DNA from: an uncultured Clostridia bacterium
GTDB taxonomy: Bacteria > Bacillota > Clostridia > TANB77 > CAG-508
Direction of reading: 5' to 3'
NCBI GenBank assembly: GCA_947626705.1
Contig: CANQTJ010000010.1
Span: forward strand, 1-19,350
Length of the DNA stretch: 19,350 nucleotides
The position numbers were made by a program, and so were the translations under genes. Each line of letters opens with the position of its first letter. Positions within the stretch are counted from its first letter, which is position 1. Shown in pieces: positions 1 through 7,748 of this stretch. The notes beneath the pieces are model-generated. The model was given only the letters and a program-made list of their open reading frames with translations. It was not told the origin of the DNA and ran no database searches.

Positions 1-102
1 AGATAAACCTGTTATTACTACCATCTTATCTCTTGGTATTTCTAAATTTATATTTTTTAAGTTGTGTTCTTTCGCTCCTTTTATAATTATTTTATCATTC
101 AT
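1..102 (-). CDS. uvrA: UvrA excinuclease ABC subunit A, N-terminal fragment (cut by window edge)
   Basis: Only the first 34 codons are present; the gene continues beyond the left edge. UvrA is the ATP-dependent damage-recognition subunit of the UvrABC nucleotide excision repair complex in the cytoplasm. The peptide begins MNDKIIIKGAKEHNLKNIN and continues through IPRDK to VVITGLS, which aligns residue by residue with the start of bacterial UvrA up to just before the first Walker A motif (GSGKSS would follow). The ATG at 102 is preceded by GGGAGTG at a good distance. A promoter at 143-171 suggests that it starts its own transcript. The match to UvrA is seen directly in the sequence; the integrity of the rest cannot be judged. 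Confidence 0.92.
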   Translation of the reverse strand, partial: MNDKIIIKGAKEHNLKNINLEIPRDKMVVITGLS

Positions 103-142
103 TAATTTCACTCCCTGTTTACTATATATCTTCCTCATTGAC

Positions 143-171
143 ATTATACAATATTTTTATTCAAAAAACAA
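143..171 (-). promoter_or_regulatory. Predicted sigma-A promoter of uvrA
   Basis: On the minus strand a -35 box TTGTTT (171-166) lies 17 bases before a perfect -10 box TATAAT (148-143). Transcription would begin near 136, giving a leader of about 34 bases before the uvrA ATG at 102. No LexA/SOS operator of the Gram-positive type was recognised by eye in the leader. Confidence 0.6.
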
Positions 172-232
172 TAGTTTGGTAAATTTTGTTAAAGTATTGT
201 AAAAATACATTTATCAAATAAGTTTCACATTA

Positions 233-347
233 ATGGAGGTAAGTAAACTGGTATGAATCAGCTTGTGATACAGTAGCAACACTTTTTAATTTATCTTATG
301 ATGAAGTTGACAAAGCAGTTAATGGAGAAAAATATTGGATTTTATAA
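233..347 (+). pseudogene. Small unrecognised gene remnant, apparently frameshifted
   Basis: From 249 to the TAA at 345-347 one plus-strand frame encodes a protein-like peptide beginning WYESACDTVATLFNL and ending with GEKYWIL. It has an amphipathic, acidic composition typical of a small globular protein. It has no start codon in frame: a TAA lies at 240-242. An ATG at 233 reads MEVSKLV and stops; removing one base near 248 would join MEVSK to the WYESA peptide and give about 38 residues. The family is not recognised. The stop codon overlaps the first bases of the inverted repeat at 346-404, as expected if that hairpin ends this transcript. It could be a decayed gene, a sequencing error in a real microprotein, or chance. 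Confidence 0.35.
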
Positions 348-404
348 GCAACATAAAATTATAAGGAATCATAAAATTTATGATTCCTTATAATTATGTT
401 GCTT
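346..404. terminator. Long near-perfect inverted repeat between convergent reading frames
   Basis: The left arm (346-375) and right arm (377-404) are complementary over 28 bases apart from a two-base insertion in the left arm, with almost no loop. The element begins at the stop codon of the plus-strand fragment and overlaps the last codons of cca on the minus strand (stop at 380-378). A bidirectional terminator is the simplest reading, although neither side has a long run of T after the stem, so a mobile mini-element or an RNA-processing hairpin remains possible. Confidence 0.55.
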
Positions 405-1632
405 TATCCATTCTATTCTTTCTTGATGTAATTTATTTCCAAATTCAATACCTTCAGCAATATTATATTTTTCTTTTATAAACTTACCATTAATTTGTTC
501 TAAACATTGTTTTCCTATAGTTTCAAAATCAATACTACCACTATCAACATTTCTACTGCTTAATTTATCAGAATATACAACTACTTGAAGTCCATGTAAC
601 CCAATACTGGATTTTGCAACTCTTTCTATAAAATCAACTTTTTTAGATGGTTTCATTTTATAAAATATTCCACCTCTAATATGTTCTCTACATGCAATTT
701 TTCCTGATTCTATCCATTTAGTAGGTGCTTTTATTCTATTTCCAAATTTAGTTACTAGTTCTACACCTTTTATTTCATGTCCATAATGATGTGGATATTC
801 TTCTTTGGGAGTTTGCCCTTTTCCTAAATCATGTACTAATGCTGAAAATCTTATTTCCAAATTATTTGTCAATTCTGCTGATTTATCTACAACAAGCATT
901 GTATGATTAAAACTATCTCCTTCTGGATGGTATTTTATCGGTTGTAAAGCTCCTATTAAATCATATATTTCTTTAAAATGAACTTCTAAAACTTGTGCTT
1001 GTTTTAATACTTTAAAAAATATTGAAGGTTTTTCCTCTGATAATGCTTTACTAAATTCTATAAATACTCTTTCTACTGATAAAGTATTTAGCTCTTCTTT
1101 TAAACTATTCATCATTTTTAATGTATTTTCTTCTACTTCAAAATTTAATTCTGTTGCAAATCTTGCTACTCTGTATACTCTTAATGGGTCTTCTAAAAAA
1201 TGTTCTGTTGTTGCTTTTATTATTTTCTGTTCTAAATCTTTTTTTCCATTAAATGGGTCTATTATTTCTCCTGTTAAAACATCTTGTGCTATTGAATTTA
1301 TTGTAATATCCCTTCTTGCTAAATCTTGTTCAATTGTTATTTTTTTATTTGTTGTTATTTCAAAAGCTTTATGTCCAATTCCTTTTTTCTTTTCAGTTCT
1401 TGCCATTGCAAATTCTTTTCCATCTAACTCAAAAACTTCAAATGCTTTTCCTCTAATAGTACTTTCTGGAAATAAATTTTGAAATTGTTGTGCTGTAATT
1501 CCTACAACACAATAATCTTCGTCTTTTGTTTCTTTTTTTAATAATTCATTTCTTATAGCACCGACCTACTAAATATAATCTCCCACCTTTATTTTTAATT
1601 TTTTTAGCAATTTCAAAAATATTTGTGTTCAT
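378..1632 (-). pseudogene. cca: CCA-adding tRNA nucleotidyltransferase with HD domain, disrupted by a one-base insertion
   Basis: The enzyme adds or repairs the 3' CCA of tRNAs in the cytoplasm. Translation from the ATG at 1632, preceded by GGGAGAG, gives M-N-T-N-I-F and reaches GGRLYLVG, then hits a stop because of an extra base at 1563. Removing it yields 417 residues, close to the 412 of E. coli Cca. These contain the nucleotidyltransferase signature GGAIRNE (about 23-29), the metal-binding D-E-D (37-39), ARTE (77-80), RRD (106-108), EDPLRVYRVARFA and an HD phosphohydrolase motif HDLGKG (267-272). The intact downstream open frame starts at codon 76 (1406) and lacks the catalytic core, so a product starting there should not add CCA. 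The next gene upstream is pth (108 bases away), another tRNA-maintenance gene. The lesion is either a true mutation or a consensus error; because the enzyme is normally essential, I favour error unless a second copy exists. Confidence 0.85.
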
Positions 1633-1740
1633 ATTCTCTCCCATAGAATTTGAATTTTATAACAAGCCGTTGAATGTAATGAAAATCTCATATTTTAAGC
1701 AATATTTATTAATATTACTTAAAAATTATTATAAAGACTT

Positions 1741-2298
1741 TTAATTAAATTTATTCATAGCTATATCTACGCCATTTTTTAATATTTCTTCTATGGCATC
1801 TACTGCTTTTTTTACTCCCTGTTGTAGCACTATTTTTTCTTCTTCTGGAATATTTCCTATAACATAATTTATCATATCATTTTTAAATTCTGGTTGACCT
1901 ATCCCTACTCTTATTCGTGTAAATTCTAATGTATCTAACTCTTGAATTACTGATTTCATTCCATTATGAGTACCTGGTCCACCTTTTTTTCTAATTCTTA
2001 TTTTCCCTTTGTCTGTATCTATGTCGTCATATATTACTATAATATTTTCATTTTCTATATTGTAAAAATCAACTATCTCTTTCAAACATTTTCCACTTAG
2101 ATTCATATAGGTTTGTGGTTTCAATAAAATTACTTTTTGGTTTTGTATTATTACTGTTTCATATAATCCATTAAATTTTTCTTTAATTACTTTTATATTA
2201 TATTTTTTTGCAATTTCGTTTATTACATCAAATCCCATATTATGTCTTGTGTTTGAATATTCATTTTCAGGATTTCCTAATCCAACTATTAAATACAT
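1741..2298 (-). CDS. pth: Peptidyl-tRNA hydrolase
   Basis: Pth releases peptides from peptidyl-tRNAs that drop off the ribosome, recycling tRNA in the cytoplasm. The 185-residue protein is full length for the family. The key residues are all present: N9 in GLGNP, H19 in TRHNMGF, N66 in TYMNLSG, D91 in IYDDID and N112 in GPGTHNG, matching E. coli N10, H20, N68, D93 and N114. The usual glycine after GLGNP is a glutamate here, a tolerable change. The ATG at 2298 is preceded by AGGGAGAT at good spacing, and a strong promoter lies at 2327-2355, so the leader is only about 20 bases. The downstream neighbour is cca. Confidence 0.97.
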   Translation of the reverse strand: MYLIVGLGNPENEYSNTRHNMGFDVINEIAKKYNIKVIKEKFNGLYETVIIQNQKVILLKPQTYMNLSGKCLKEIVDFYNIENENIIVIYDDIDTDKGKIRIRKKGGPGTHNGMKSVIQELDTLEFTRIRVGIGQPEFKNDMINYVIGNIPEEEKIVLQQGVKKAVDAIEEILKNGVDIAMNKFN

Positions 2299-2326
2299 TT
2301 TATATCTCCCTTTTTTATTTATATAT

Positions 2327-2355
2327 ATAATAATAGTATTTTATAGTATTGTCAA
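2327..2355 (-). promoter_or_regulatory. Predicted sigma-A promoter of pth
   Basis: On the minus strand a perfect TTGACA (2355-2350) is separated by 17 bases from TATTAT (2332-2327). The start of transcription would be near 2320, about 22 bases before the pth ATG. The region 2356-2465 upstream of it holds only an AT-rich weak hairpin (about 2390-2415) that might end the coiled-coil gene transcript. Confidence 0.65.
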
Positions 2356-2465
2356 TAAAAATTTTTTTAGATTTCGATTTTTTATTATAGAATATTTTTT
2401 GAAAAAATATATATTCAAAGTATGTCTGACCTGTTCTTATCTCCTGATATTGTGTTCTATTATAT

Positions 2466-2960
2466 CTAGCTTATTAAAACATTTTTTAAGGCTTCTACGC
2501 CTTTTATTGCTTTGTTTTCATGAATTTTTATTTCACTTGATATCTCATCGTGCCTTTTCTTCTCTACTCTATTAATTACAATCATTACATTATTCAATTG
2601 TTCTCCTACGTCTGAAGATATTTCTGTAATTATTTGTTTTTTTGTATTTTGAAGTTTTTCATCTAGCTCTTGTCTTATTTCTTCTTTCATTTCTTGAAGC
2701 TTTTCATTTAGCTCTTGTCTTATTTCTTGTTTTATTTCTTCTTTCATCTTTTGAAGTTTTTCATCTAGTTCTTGTCTTATTTCTTGTTTTATTTCTTCTT
2801 TCATTTCTTGAAGTTTTTCATCTAGTTCTTGTCTTATTTCTTGTTTTATTTCTTCTTTCATTTTTTGAAGTTGTTCATTGGATTCCTGTCTAAATTCTGT
2901 TAGATTTTGTTTTACTTCATTTATTTGCTTCAAAAGTTCATATAAAATTGATTCGTCCAT
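2466..2960 (-). CDS. Repeat-built coiled-coil protein of unknown function
   Basis: A 164-residue, highly charged protein predicted to be almost entirely alpha-helical, with no signal peptide or membrane segment. After an N-terminal stretch (MDESILYELLKQINEVKQNL) residues 31-102 consist of three copies of a 19-residue unit, LQxMKEEIKQEIRQELxEK, and a fourth copy shortened by four residues. A different C-terminal helix follows (about 103-164: LQNTKKQIITEISSDVG, then V-I-N-R-V-E and a lysine-rich end). The family is not recognised, although short coiled-coil proteins with this kind of tail are common in Clostridia. The start is secure: GGAAAGGAGG lies just ahead of the ATG at 2960, behind a consensus promoter, so the gene is probably well expressed and monocistronic. 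Glutamate/lysine-rich opposite-strand frames here are shadows. Confidence 0.85.
   Translation of the reverse strand: MDESILYELLKQINEVKQNLTEFRQESNEQLQKMKEEIKQEIRQELDEKLQEMKEEIKQEIRQELDEKLQKMKEEIKQEIRQELNEKLQEMKEEIRQELDEKLQNTKKQIITEISSDVGEQLNNVMIVINRVEKKRHDEISSEIKIHENKAIKGVEALKNVLIS
2655..2870 (-). repeat. 57-bp tandem repeat, 3 full copies plus one of 45 bp
   Basis: Inside the coiled-coil gene the sequence repeats in register every 57 bases (19 codons): three full units and a fourth lacking 12 bases (four codons, KQEI). The copies are almost identical at DNA level, differing at a few positions such as ctagt/ctagc/tttag and tttttgaag/ttcttgaag. This indicates recent expansion or continuing homogenisation. 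Confidence 0.9.
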
Positions 2961-3028
2961 AAATTACCTCCTTTCCAATAAATTCTATATAGCAATATAT
3001 TAATTGTATAATAAAACTTTACATTTGT

Positions 3029-3057
3029 ATTATATTATTAATAATTTCAAATGTCAA
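3029..3057 (-). promoter_or_regulatory. Perfect-consensus sigma-A promoter of the coiled-coil gene
   Basis: On the minus strand TTGACA (3057-3052), a spacer of exactly 17 bases, and TATAAT (3034-3029). Both hexamers are perfect matches. The transcript would start near 3022, giving a leader of about 60 bases that ends in a strong GGAGG ribosome binding site before the ATG at 2960. Confidence 0.75.
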
Positions 3058-3357
3058 TATTAACTTTTGGGTTTATTTTATATTTTTATTGAAAATTTCT
3101 AGACTTAAAATTATTAAAATTTAAAAATTGAACAAAAACTGAATTAATAATATTTTCGCTTTAAGCATAATGAGTTTATATATTAATTGAATATTAAAAT
3201 TAAAAAACTATATTACTATATAGTGTTATATTTATAGCATAAAATACAATTTTTGTAAATAGTTTTTCCAATTTTTATTATAAAAATTAGAAAAAAATTT
3301 TAAAATTTCCATTTAAAAACTTTTAAAACTGTAATTTATAAATAATTTTTAAATATC
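3058..3357. other. AT-rich intergenic spacer without a recognisable gene
   Basis: No open frame with a start and ribosome binding site was found on either strand. The stretch contains short AT palindromes, for example ACTATATAGT near 3211-3225 and a 19-base near-palindrome at 3270-3288 (arms AATTTTTAT/ATAAAAATT). These may be chance in such base composition or weak transcription stops. Confidence 0.6.
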
Positions 3358-3417
3358 GTTACTAGTCGACCTTAAAAATACTAAAAGCATAGTATTTTAT
3401 TATATCTGACTAGTAAC
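3358..3417 (-). terminator. Nested inverted repeat directly after dnaE, probable terminator
   Basis: An outer pair GTTACTAGTC (3358-3367) and GACTAGTAAC (3408-3417) is perfectly complementary over 10 bases. It encloses a second pair, AAAATACT (3375-3382) and AGTATTTT (3391-3398). Read on the minus strand, the inner hairpin ends in a short T run, as in an intrinsic terminator for dnaE, whose stop codon is 6 bases upstream. The outer GC-containing arms are unusual in this AT-rich spacer and look like termini of a small 60-base element. Confidence 0.55.
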
Positions 3418-3423
3418 AATATG

Positions 3424-6400
3424 TTATCCTGTAACTACAATATTAGGTAATATGTCATCAAAAACTTTCTTTATATCTTCATTATAATAAATAGCTCCAC
3501 AAGACTTTACTTCTTCTCCAATTTTTACCTCTACTTTCATATTATTTTTATCTCCTGTAAAATATTTTATTGCATTTCTTAATTTGTCTTTTTGTTCTTC
3601 AGTAATATCCGTAATATCAAAAGTTACTACTTTAGGCTGTTCTTCTCCTAAGTCTTTTATATCATTTGCTATAATAGTTGTTTCTGCATCATCTCTAATA
3701 CTTAAACGTCCATCTACTATTACTATATTTTCTTCTATTAGACTACTTCCTGCACTTATTACTGCATTTTCAAATGCTATTACTTCTACTGTTCCATATA
3801 AGTCTTCAATAGTTATAAATGCCATTATTTTATTGTTTTTTGTATATTTTTTCTTTATTGATGTTATTATTCCTGCATATTTTACTTTTTGTCCATCTAC
3901 AAACTTTGTTTTAGTTGTATTTTGTACTTGTATATCAGATTCTAAATTTGTATTATTTGTTTGTTGATTTATTTCTGATATATCTAAAGCATTTATATTT
4001 GTTGAATGTATTATTTGTTCTTTTAATTTTTCTAATGGATGTCCTGATATGTAGATTCCTAACATTTCTTTCTCCATTGTTAATAATTCTTTTTGTGCTA
4101 ATTCATTACATTCTTTAAATTGATATTTTTGTTTTTCTCTTTCTTGTTTTTCTTCTTCTGTTCCTAAGTCAAACATCGATACTTGTCCACTTAAGCCTTT
4201 TTTGTTACTATTTTGTATTGTATCTATAATTTGTTCAAATGATGCTAATAGTGTAGCTCTTGTTTGTTCAAATCCATCAAATACTCCTGCTTTTATCAAG
4301 CTTTCTATACATTTTTTATTTACTTGAGTTTCTGCAATTCTTTCACAAAAGTCAGTAAAGCTTTTGTATTCTCCATTTTGTTTTCTTTCTTTTACGATAC
4401 TCTCTACTGGCACCGTTCCAACGTTTTTTATGCTCCCAAGTCCAAAACGTATTTTTTCACATTCTACAGTAAATTTTTCATAACTTTTGTTTATATCTGG
4501 TTTTAATATGTCTATTCCTAATCTTTTACATTCATCTATATATTGTGGTACTTTATCTAAATTTCCTAAATAACTATTTAATGTTGCTGCCATAAATTCA
4601 GCAGGGTAATATTGTTTTAAGTACGCTGTTCTGTATGATACAACTGCATAACATGCTGCATGTGATTTATTGAAAGCATATTTTGCAAATTCTGCCATTT
4701 CATCAAAGATTTTGTTAGCAGATTCTGCATCTATTCCATTTCTTACACATCCTGGTACTATTACATTCCCATTTTCATCTGTCTGTCCATTTATAAATAT
4801 TTCTCTTTCTTTTTCCATTATATCTAGCTTTTTCTTTCCCATTGCTCTACGTACTAAATCTGCCCTTCCTAAAGAATATCCCGCTAAATCTCTTACAATT
4901 TGCATAACTTGCTCTTGATAAACCATACATCCATACGTTACATTTAATATTGGCTCTAAGCTTGGATGTGTATATTCATTATGTCCTGGATTTTGTTTTC
5001 CTCTTATATATCTTGGTATTTGATCCATTGGTCCGGGTCTATATAATGAAACTCCTGCTATTAAATCTTCTAAGCAATCTGGTTTTAGTTCTTTCATAAA
5101 GTTTGTCATACCTTGTGATTCAAACTGAAATATTCCTGAGGAATATCCTTCTTGCCATAATTTATACACTTGTGGGTCTGACATATCTTTATCAAATTCT
5201 ACATCTATTCCTTTATTTCTCTTTACCATATCTATTGTATTTTGAATTACTGAAAGATTTCTTAATCCTAAGAAATCCATTTTTAAAATTCCTAATTCTT
5301 CAAGTGTTGTCATTATAAATTGAGTATTTATTTGTCCTTCTCTTACATAAAGAGGTACATAAGTATCTACTGGTTCTTTTGTAATTACAACTCCACAGGC
5401 GTGTGTTGATGCTTGTCTTGGCATTCCCTCTAGTGCCATTGCTATATCTAATATTTTTTTTGTGTTTTCATCATTTTCATATCTTTCTTTTAATTCTCTA
5501 TTTTGTTCAATTGCTTTTGCAATTGTAATATGTATTTCATTTGGTATCATTCTTGCTAAAGTATCTGCTTCTGCATAAGGATAATCTAATACTCTTGCAA
5601 CATCACGAATTACCATTTTTGCTGCCATTGTTCCAAATGTTATTATTTGTGATACATGGTCATGTCCATATTTTTCAGCAACGTAATCTATTACCTCTTG
5701 CCTTCTTTCATCTGAAAAGTCAACATCAAAATCTGGCATACTTATTCTTTCTGGATTTAAAAATCTTTCAAATAATAGTCCATACTTTATTGGATCAATA
5801 TCTGTAATTTCTATAGCATAAGCTAAAATTGAACCTGCACCTGAGCCTCTACCTGGTCCAACTGGTATACCATTTGTTTTAGCATAATTTATAAAATCCC
5901 AAACTATTAAATAGTAATCAACATATCCCATTTTTTTAATTATGCTTAATTCATATTCTGCTCTTTTTTGTATTTCTTCTGATAAGTCTTTGCCATATCT
6001 TTTTTCCAATCCTTTATCACATAACTCTTTTAAGAAATCATAATGTGTTGGATATTCTGGTGGAACATCATAATTTGGAAGTATAGTATGTCCAAACTCA
6101 AATTCCACATTACATTTTTCTGCTATTTTTACAGTATTTTCTATTGCATCTGGAAATGCTGAAAAATATTCTGACATTTCTTCTGGAGATTTTATATATA
6201 GTTCGTCTGTATCAAATCTCATTCTATCTTCATCACTCATTCTTTTACCTGTTTGAATACATAATAAAACTTCATGATTATATGCATCTTCTTTTTTCAA
6301 ATAATGAGCGTCATTTGTAGCTACTAGTGGTATATCTAACTTTCTAGCTAATTGTACTAGTTTTTGATTTGCTAATATTTGTTCTTTTATACCATTATTT

Positions 6401-6924
6401 TGAATTTCTATATAATAGTCATCTCCAAATATCTTTTTATGCCATAAAGCAACTTGCTGAGCTTTTTCTTCATTACCATTGAGCAAAGCTTGATTTACCT
6501 CCCCCGCCAAACAAGCACTTAAACAAACTAGCCCTTTGCTGTATTTTTCTAATATTTCTCTATCTATACGTGGTTTATAATAATACCCATCAACAAATCC
6601 TAATGATACTAATTTACTTAAATTCTTATAACCTTCATTATTTTTTGCAAGTAAAATTAAATGATAATAATGATTATCTATTCCTGGTTCTTTGTCAAAT
6701 CTTGTACGTGGTGCAACATATACTTCGCATCCTATTATTGGCTTTATTCCTTCTTTTTTACAGGCTTTATAAAAGTCAATAACTCCATACATTACTCCAT
6801 GATCTGTTATTGCTATTGAATCCATTCCTAACTCTTTTGCTCTTACTGGTAAGTCTTTTATTCTATTTGCTCCGTCTAATAAACTAAATTCACTGTGTAT
6901 GTGTAAGTGTACAAATTTTGACAT
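3424..6924 (-). CDS. dnaE: DNA polymerase III alpha subunit, DnaE type
   Basis: Catalytic subunit of replicative DNA polymerase III, acting at the fork. In Firmicutes DnaE usually works beside PolC, extending primers on the lagging strand. The 1166-residue length is normal for the full-size bacterial DnaE. Visible in order: an N-terminal PHP domain opening with HLHIHSEFSLLDG; GPGRGSGAGS (about residue 355); the catalytic aspartates in PDFDVDFSDERR (about 397-408); the third active-site region KMDFLGLRNL (about 548); the palm/fingers segment YRPGPMDQIPRYI; a helix-hairpin-helix region around 870-900; and a C-terminal OB fold (about 1015-1090). The ATG at 6924 follows AGAAGGAG at good spacing. 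No proofreading exonuclease is inserted in the PHP domain, which separates it from PolC. A probable terminator follows at 3358-3417. Confidence 0.98.
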   Translation of the reverse strand: MSKFVHLHIHSEFSLLDGANRIKDLPVRAKELGMDSIAITDHGVMYGVIDFYKACKKEGIKPIIGCEVYVAPRTRFDKEPGIDNHYYHLILLAKNNEGYKNLSKLVSLGFVDGYYYKPRIDREILEKYSKGLVCLSACLAGEVNQALLNGNEEKAQQVALWHKKIFGDDYYIEIQNNGIKEQILANQKLVQLARKLDIPLVATNDAHYLKKEDAYNHEVLLCIQTGKRMSDEDRMRFDTDELYIKSPEEMSEYFSAFPDAIENTVKIAEKCNVEFEFGHTILPNYDVPPEYPTHYDFLKELCDKGLEKRYGKDLSEEIQKRAEYELSIIKKMGYVDYYLIVWDFINYAKTNGIPVGPGRGSGAGSILAYAIEITDIDPIKYGLLFERFLNPERISMPDFDVDFSDERRQEVIDYVAEKYGHDHVSQIITFGTMAAKMVIRDVARVLDYPYAEADTLARMIPNEIHITIAKAIEQNRELKERYENDENTKKILDIAMALEGMPRQASTHACGVVITKEPVDTYVPLYVREGQINTQFIMTTLEELGILKMDFLGLRNLSVIQNTIDMVKRNKGIDVEFDKDMSDPQVYKLWQEGYSSGIFQFESQGMTNFMKELKPDCLEDLIAGVSLYRPGPMDQIPRYIRGKQNPGHNEYTHPSLEPILNVTYGCMVYQEQVMQIVRDLAGYSLGRADLVRRAMGKKKLDIMEKEREIFINGQTDENGNVIVPGCVRNGIDAESANKIFDEMAEFAKYAFNKSHAACYAVVSYRTAYLKQYYPAEFMAATLNSYLGNLDKVPQYIDECKRLGIDILKPDINKSYEKFTVECEKIRFGLGSIKNVGTVPVESIVKERKQNGEYKSFTDFCERIAETQVNKKCIESLIKAGVFDGFEQTRATLLASFEQIIDTIQNSNKKGLSGQVSMFDLGTEEEKQEREKQKYQFKECNELAQKELLTMEKEMLGIYISGHPLEKLKEQIIHSTNINALDISEINQQTNNTNLESDIQVQNTTKTKFVDGQKVKYAGIITSIKKKYTKNNKIMAFITIEDLYGTVEVIAFENAVISAGSSLIEENIVIVDGRLSIRDDAETTIIANDIKDLGEEQPKVVTFDITDITEEQKDKLRNAIKYFTGDKNNMKVEVKIGEEVKSCGAIYYNEDIKKVFDDILPNIVVTG

Positions 6925-7058
6925 TTTTTTCTCCTTCTAAAACTTATTTTTTGTTAAAATTAACTATTAATATATTTCTTATCACATTTTATTGTTACAA
7001 ATTCATAGCTATCATTTTAATTAAATAAAAAGCTTTTAAACCCGTAAATTCTAACATT

Positions 7059-7748
7059 TTATTTGCAAAATCTATGTTTTCCTATAGTTACTGTCATTGG
7101 TCTAGACCAAATCCATTTATTTGTAGCAGTAGCAGGATTAAAATAATATATTGCACCATAACTTGGATCCCACCCATTTAATGCATCTTGTGCTGCTTTT
7201 TTTGATGTTGAATCTGGTGTTAAATTAATTTGTCCATCGCTTACGGCATCAAATGCTCCTGCTTGATATATTACTCCGGAAATAGTATTTGGAAAAGAAC
7301 TACTTTTTACTCTGTTCATTACAACTGCTCCAACAGCGACTTGTCCTGTATAAGTTTCCCCCCTTGATTCTCCATAAATAAGTCTAGCTAATAAATTTAC
7401 ATTGCTATTATTAGATGTAGTTGAACCAGTAGATGAAGATGATGATGTAATTCCCATTGCTTTAAGTGTTGCAGGTCCGGCAATTCCATCTGCTGTTAGA
7501 CCATTTTTTCTTTGAAAATATTTTACTGCATTTAAAGTTTTTGTTCCATATATTCCATCTATACTTCCTGTATAATATCCCCATCTTTTTAATTTTGTCT
7601 GTATTTGTGTTACTTCATTTCCTCTTGAACCATATTTAGATAAAGTTTCTACTGAATTATTTTTTAAAAATATACTATATATTATAGCTATAGAAAAAAA
7701 TAATGTTAATAAAATTATTAATATTATTTTCCTTTTATTTTTTAACAT
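7059..7748 (-). CDS. sleB: Spore cortex-lytic enzyme SleB
   Basis: SleB is a lytic transglycosylase that degrades muramic-lactam-containing spore cortex during germination. The 229-residue protein has a short basic start followed by a hydrophobic segment (8-28; signal peptide or anchor). A peptidoglycan-binding repeat domain follows (about 36-98, with GSRGNEV, IDGIYGTKTLNAVKYFQ and GLTADGIAGPATL), then a serine/threonine linker (101-116), then the SleB/CwlJ hydrolase domain (118-229). That last domain has the probable catalytic glutamate E127 in ARLIYGESRGE and the conserved GQVAVGAVVMNRV. The ATG at 7748 is preceded by AGGTGG. Its usual partner YpeB is not next to it; the upstream neighbour is a transglutaminase-like gene 85 bases away. 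Expression is expected in the forespore, though no clear sigma-G promoter could be assigned. A 12-bp inverted repeat overlaps its start region. Confidence 0.93.
   Translation of the reverse strand: MLKNKRKIILIILLTLFFSIAIIYSIFLKNNSVETLSKYGSRGNEVTQIQTKLKRWGYYTGSIDGIYGTKTLNAVKYFQRKNGLTADGIAGPATLKAMGITSSSSSTGSTTSNNSNVNLLARLIYGESRGETYTGQVAVGAVVMNRVKSSSFPNTISGVIYQAGAFDAVSDGQINLTPDSTSKKAAQDALNGWDPSYGAIYYFNPATATNKWIWSRPMTVTIGKHRFCK

Noticed and set aside
1555..1575. Programmed frameshifting in cca
   Set aside because: No slippery heptamer or downstream structure was seen, and cca is not known to use frameshifting; a sequence error or mutation is simpler.
2655..2870. Short regular repeats considered as a CRISPR array
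   Set aside because: Units are head-to-tail without unique spacers, are in coding register, and no cas gene is present.
2642..2893. Plus-strand repetitive hydrophobic open frame
   Set aside because: It is the mirror image of the 57-bp repeats in the coiled-coil gene; no start signal.
3270..3288. 19-base AT palindrome
   Set aside because: Made only of A and T in an extremely AT-rich spacer, so chance is likely and no function can be tied to it.
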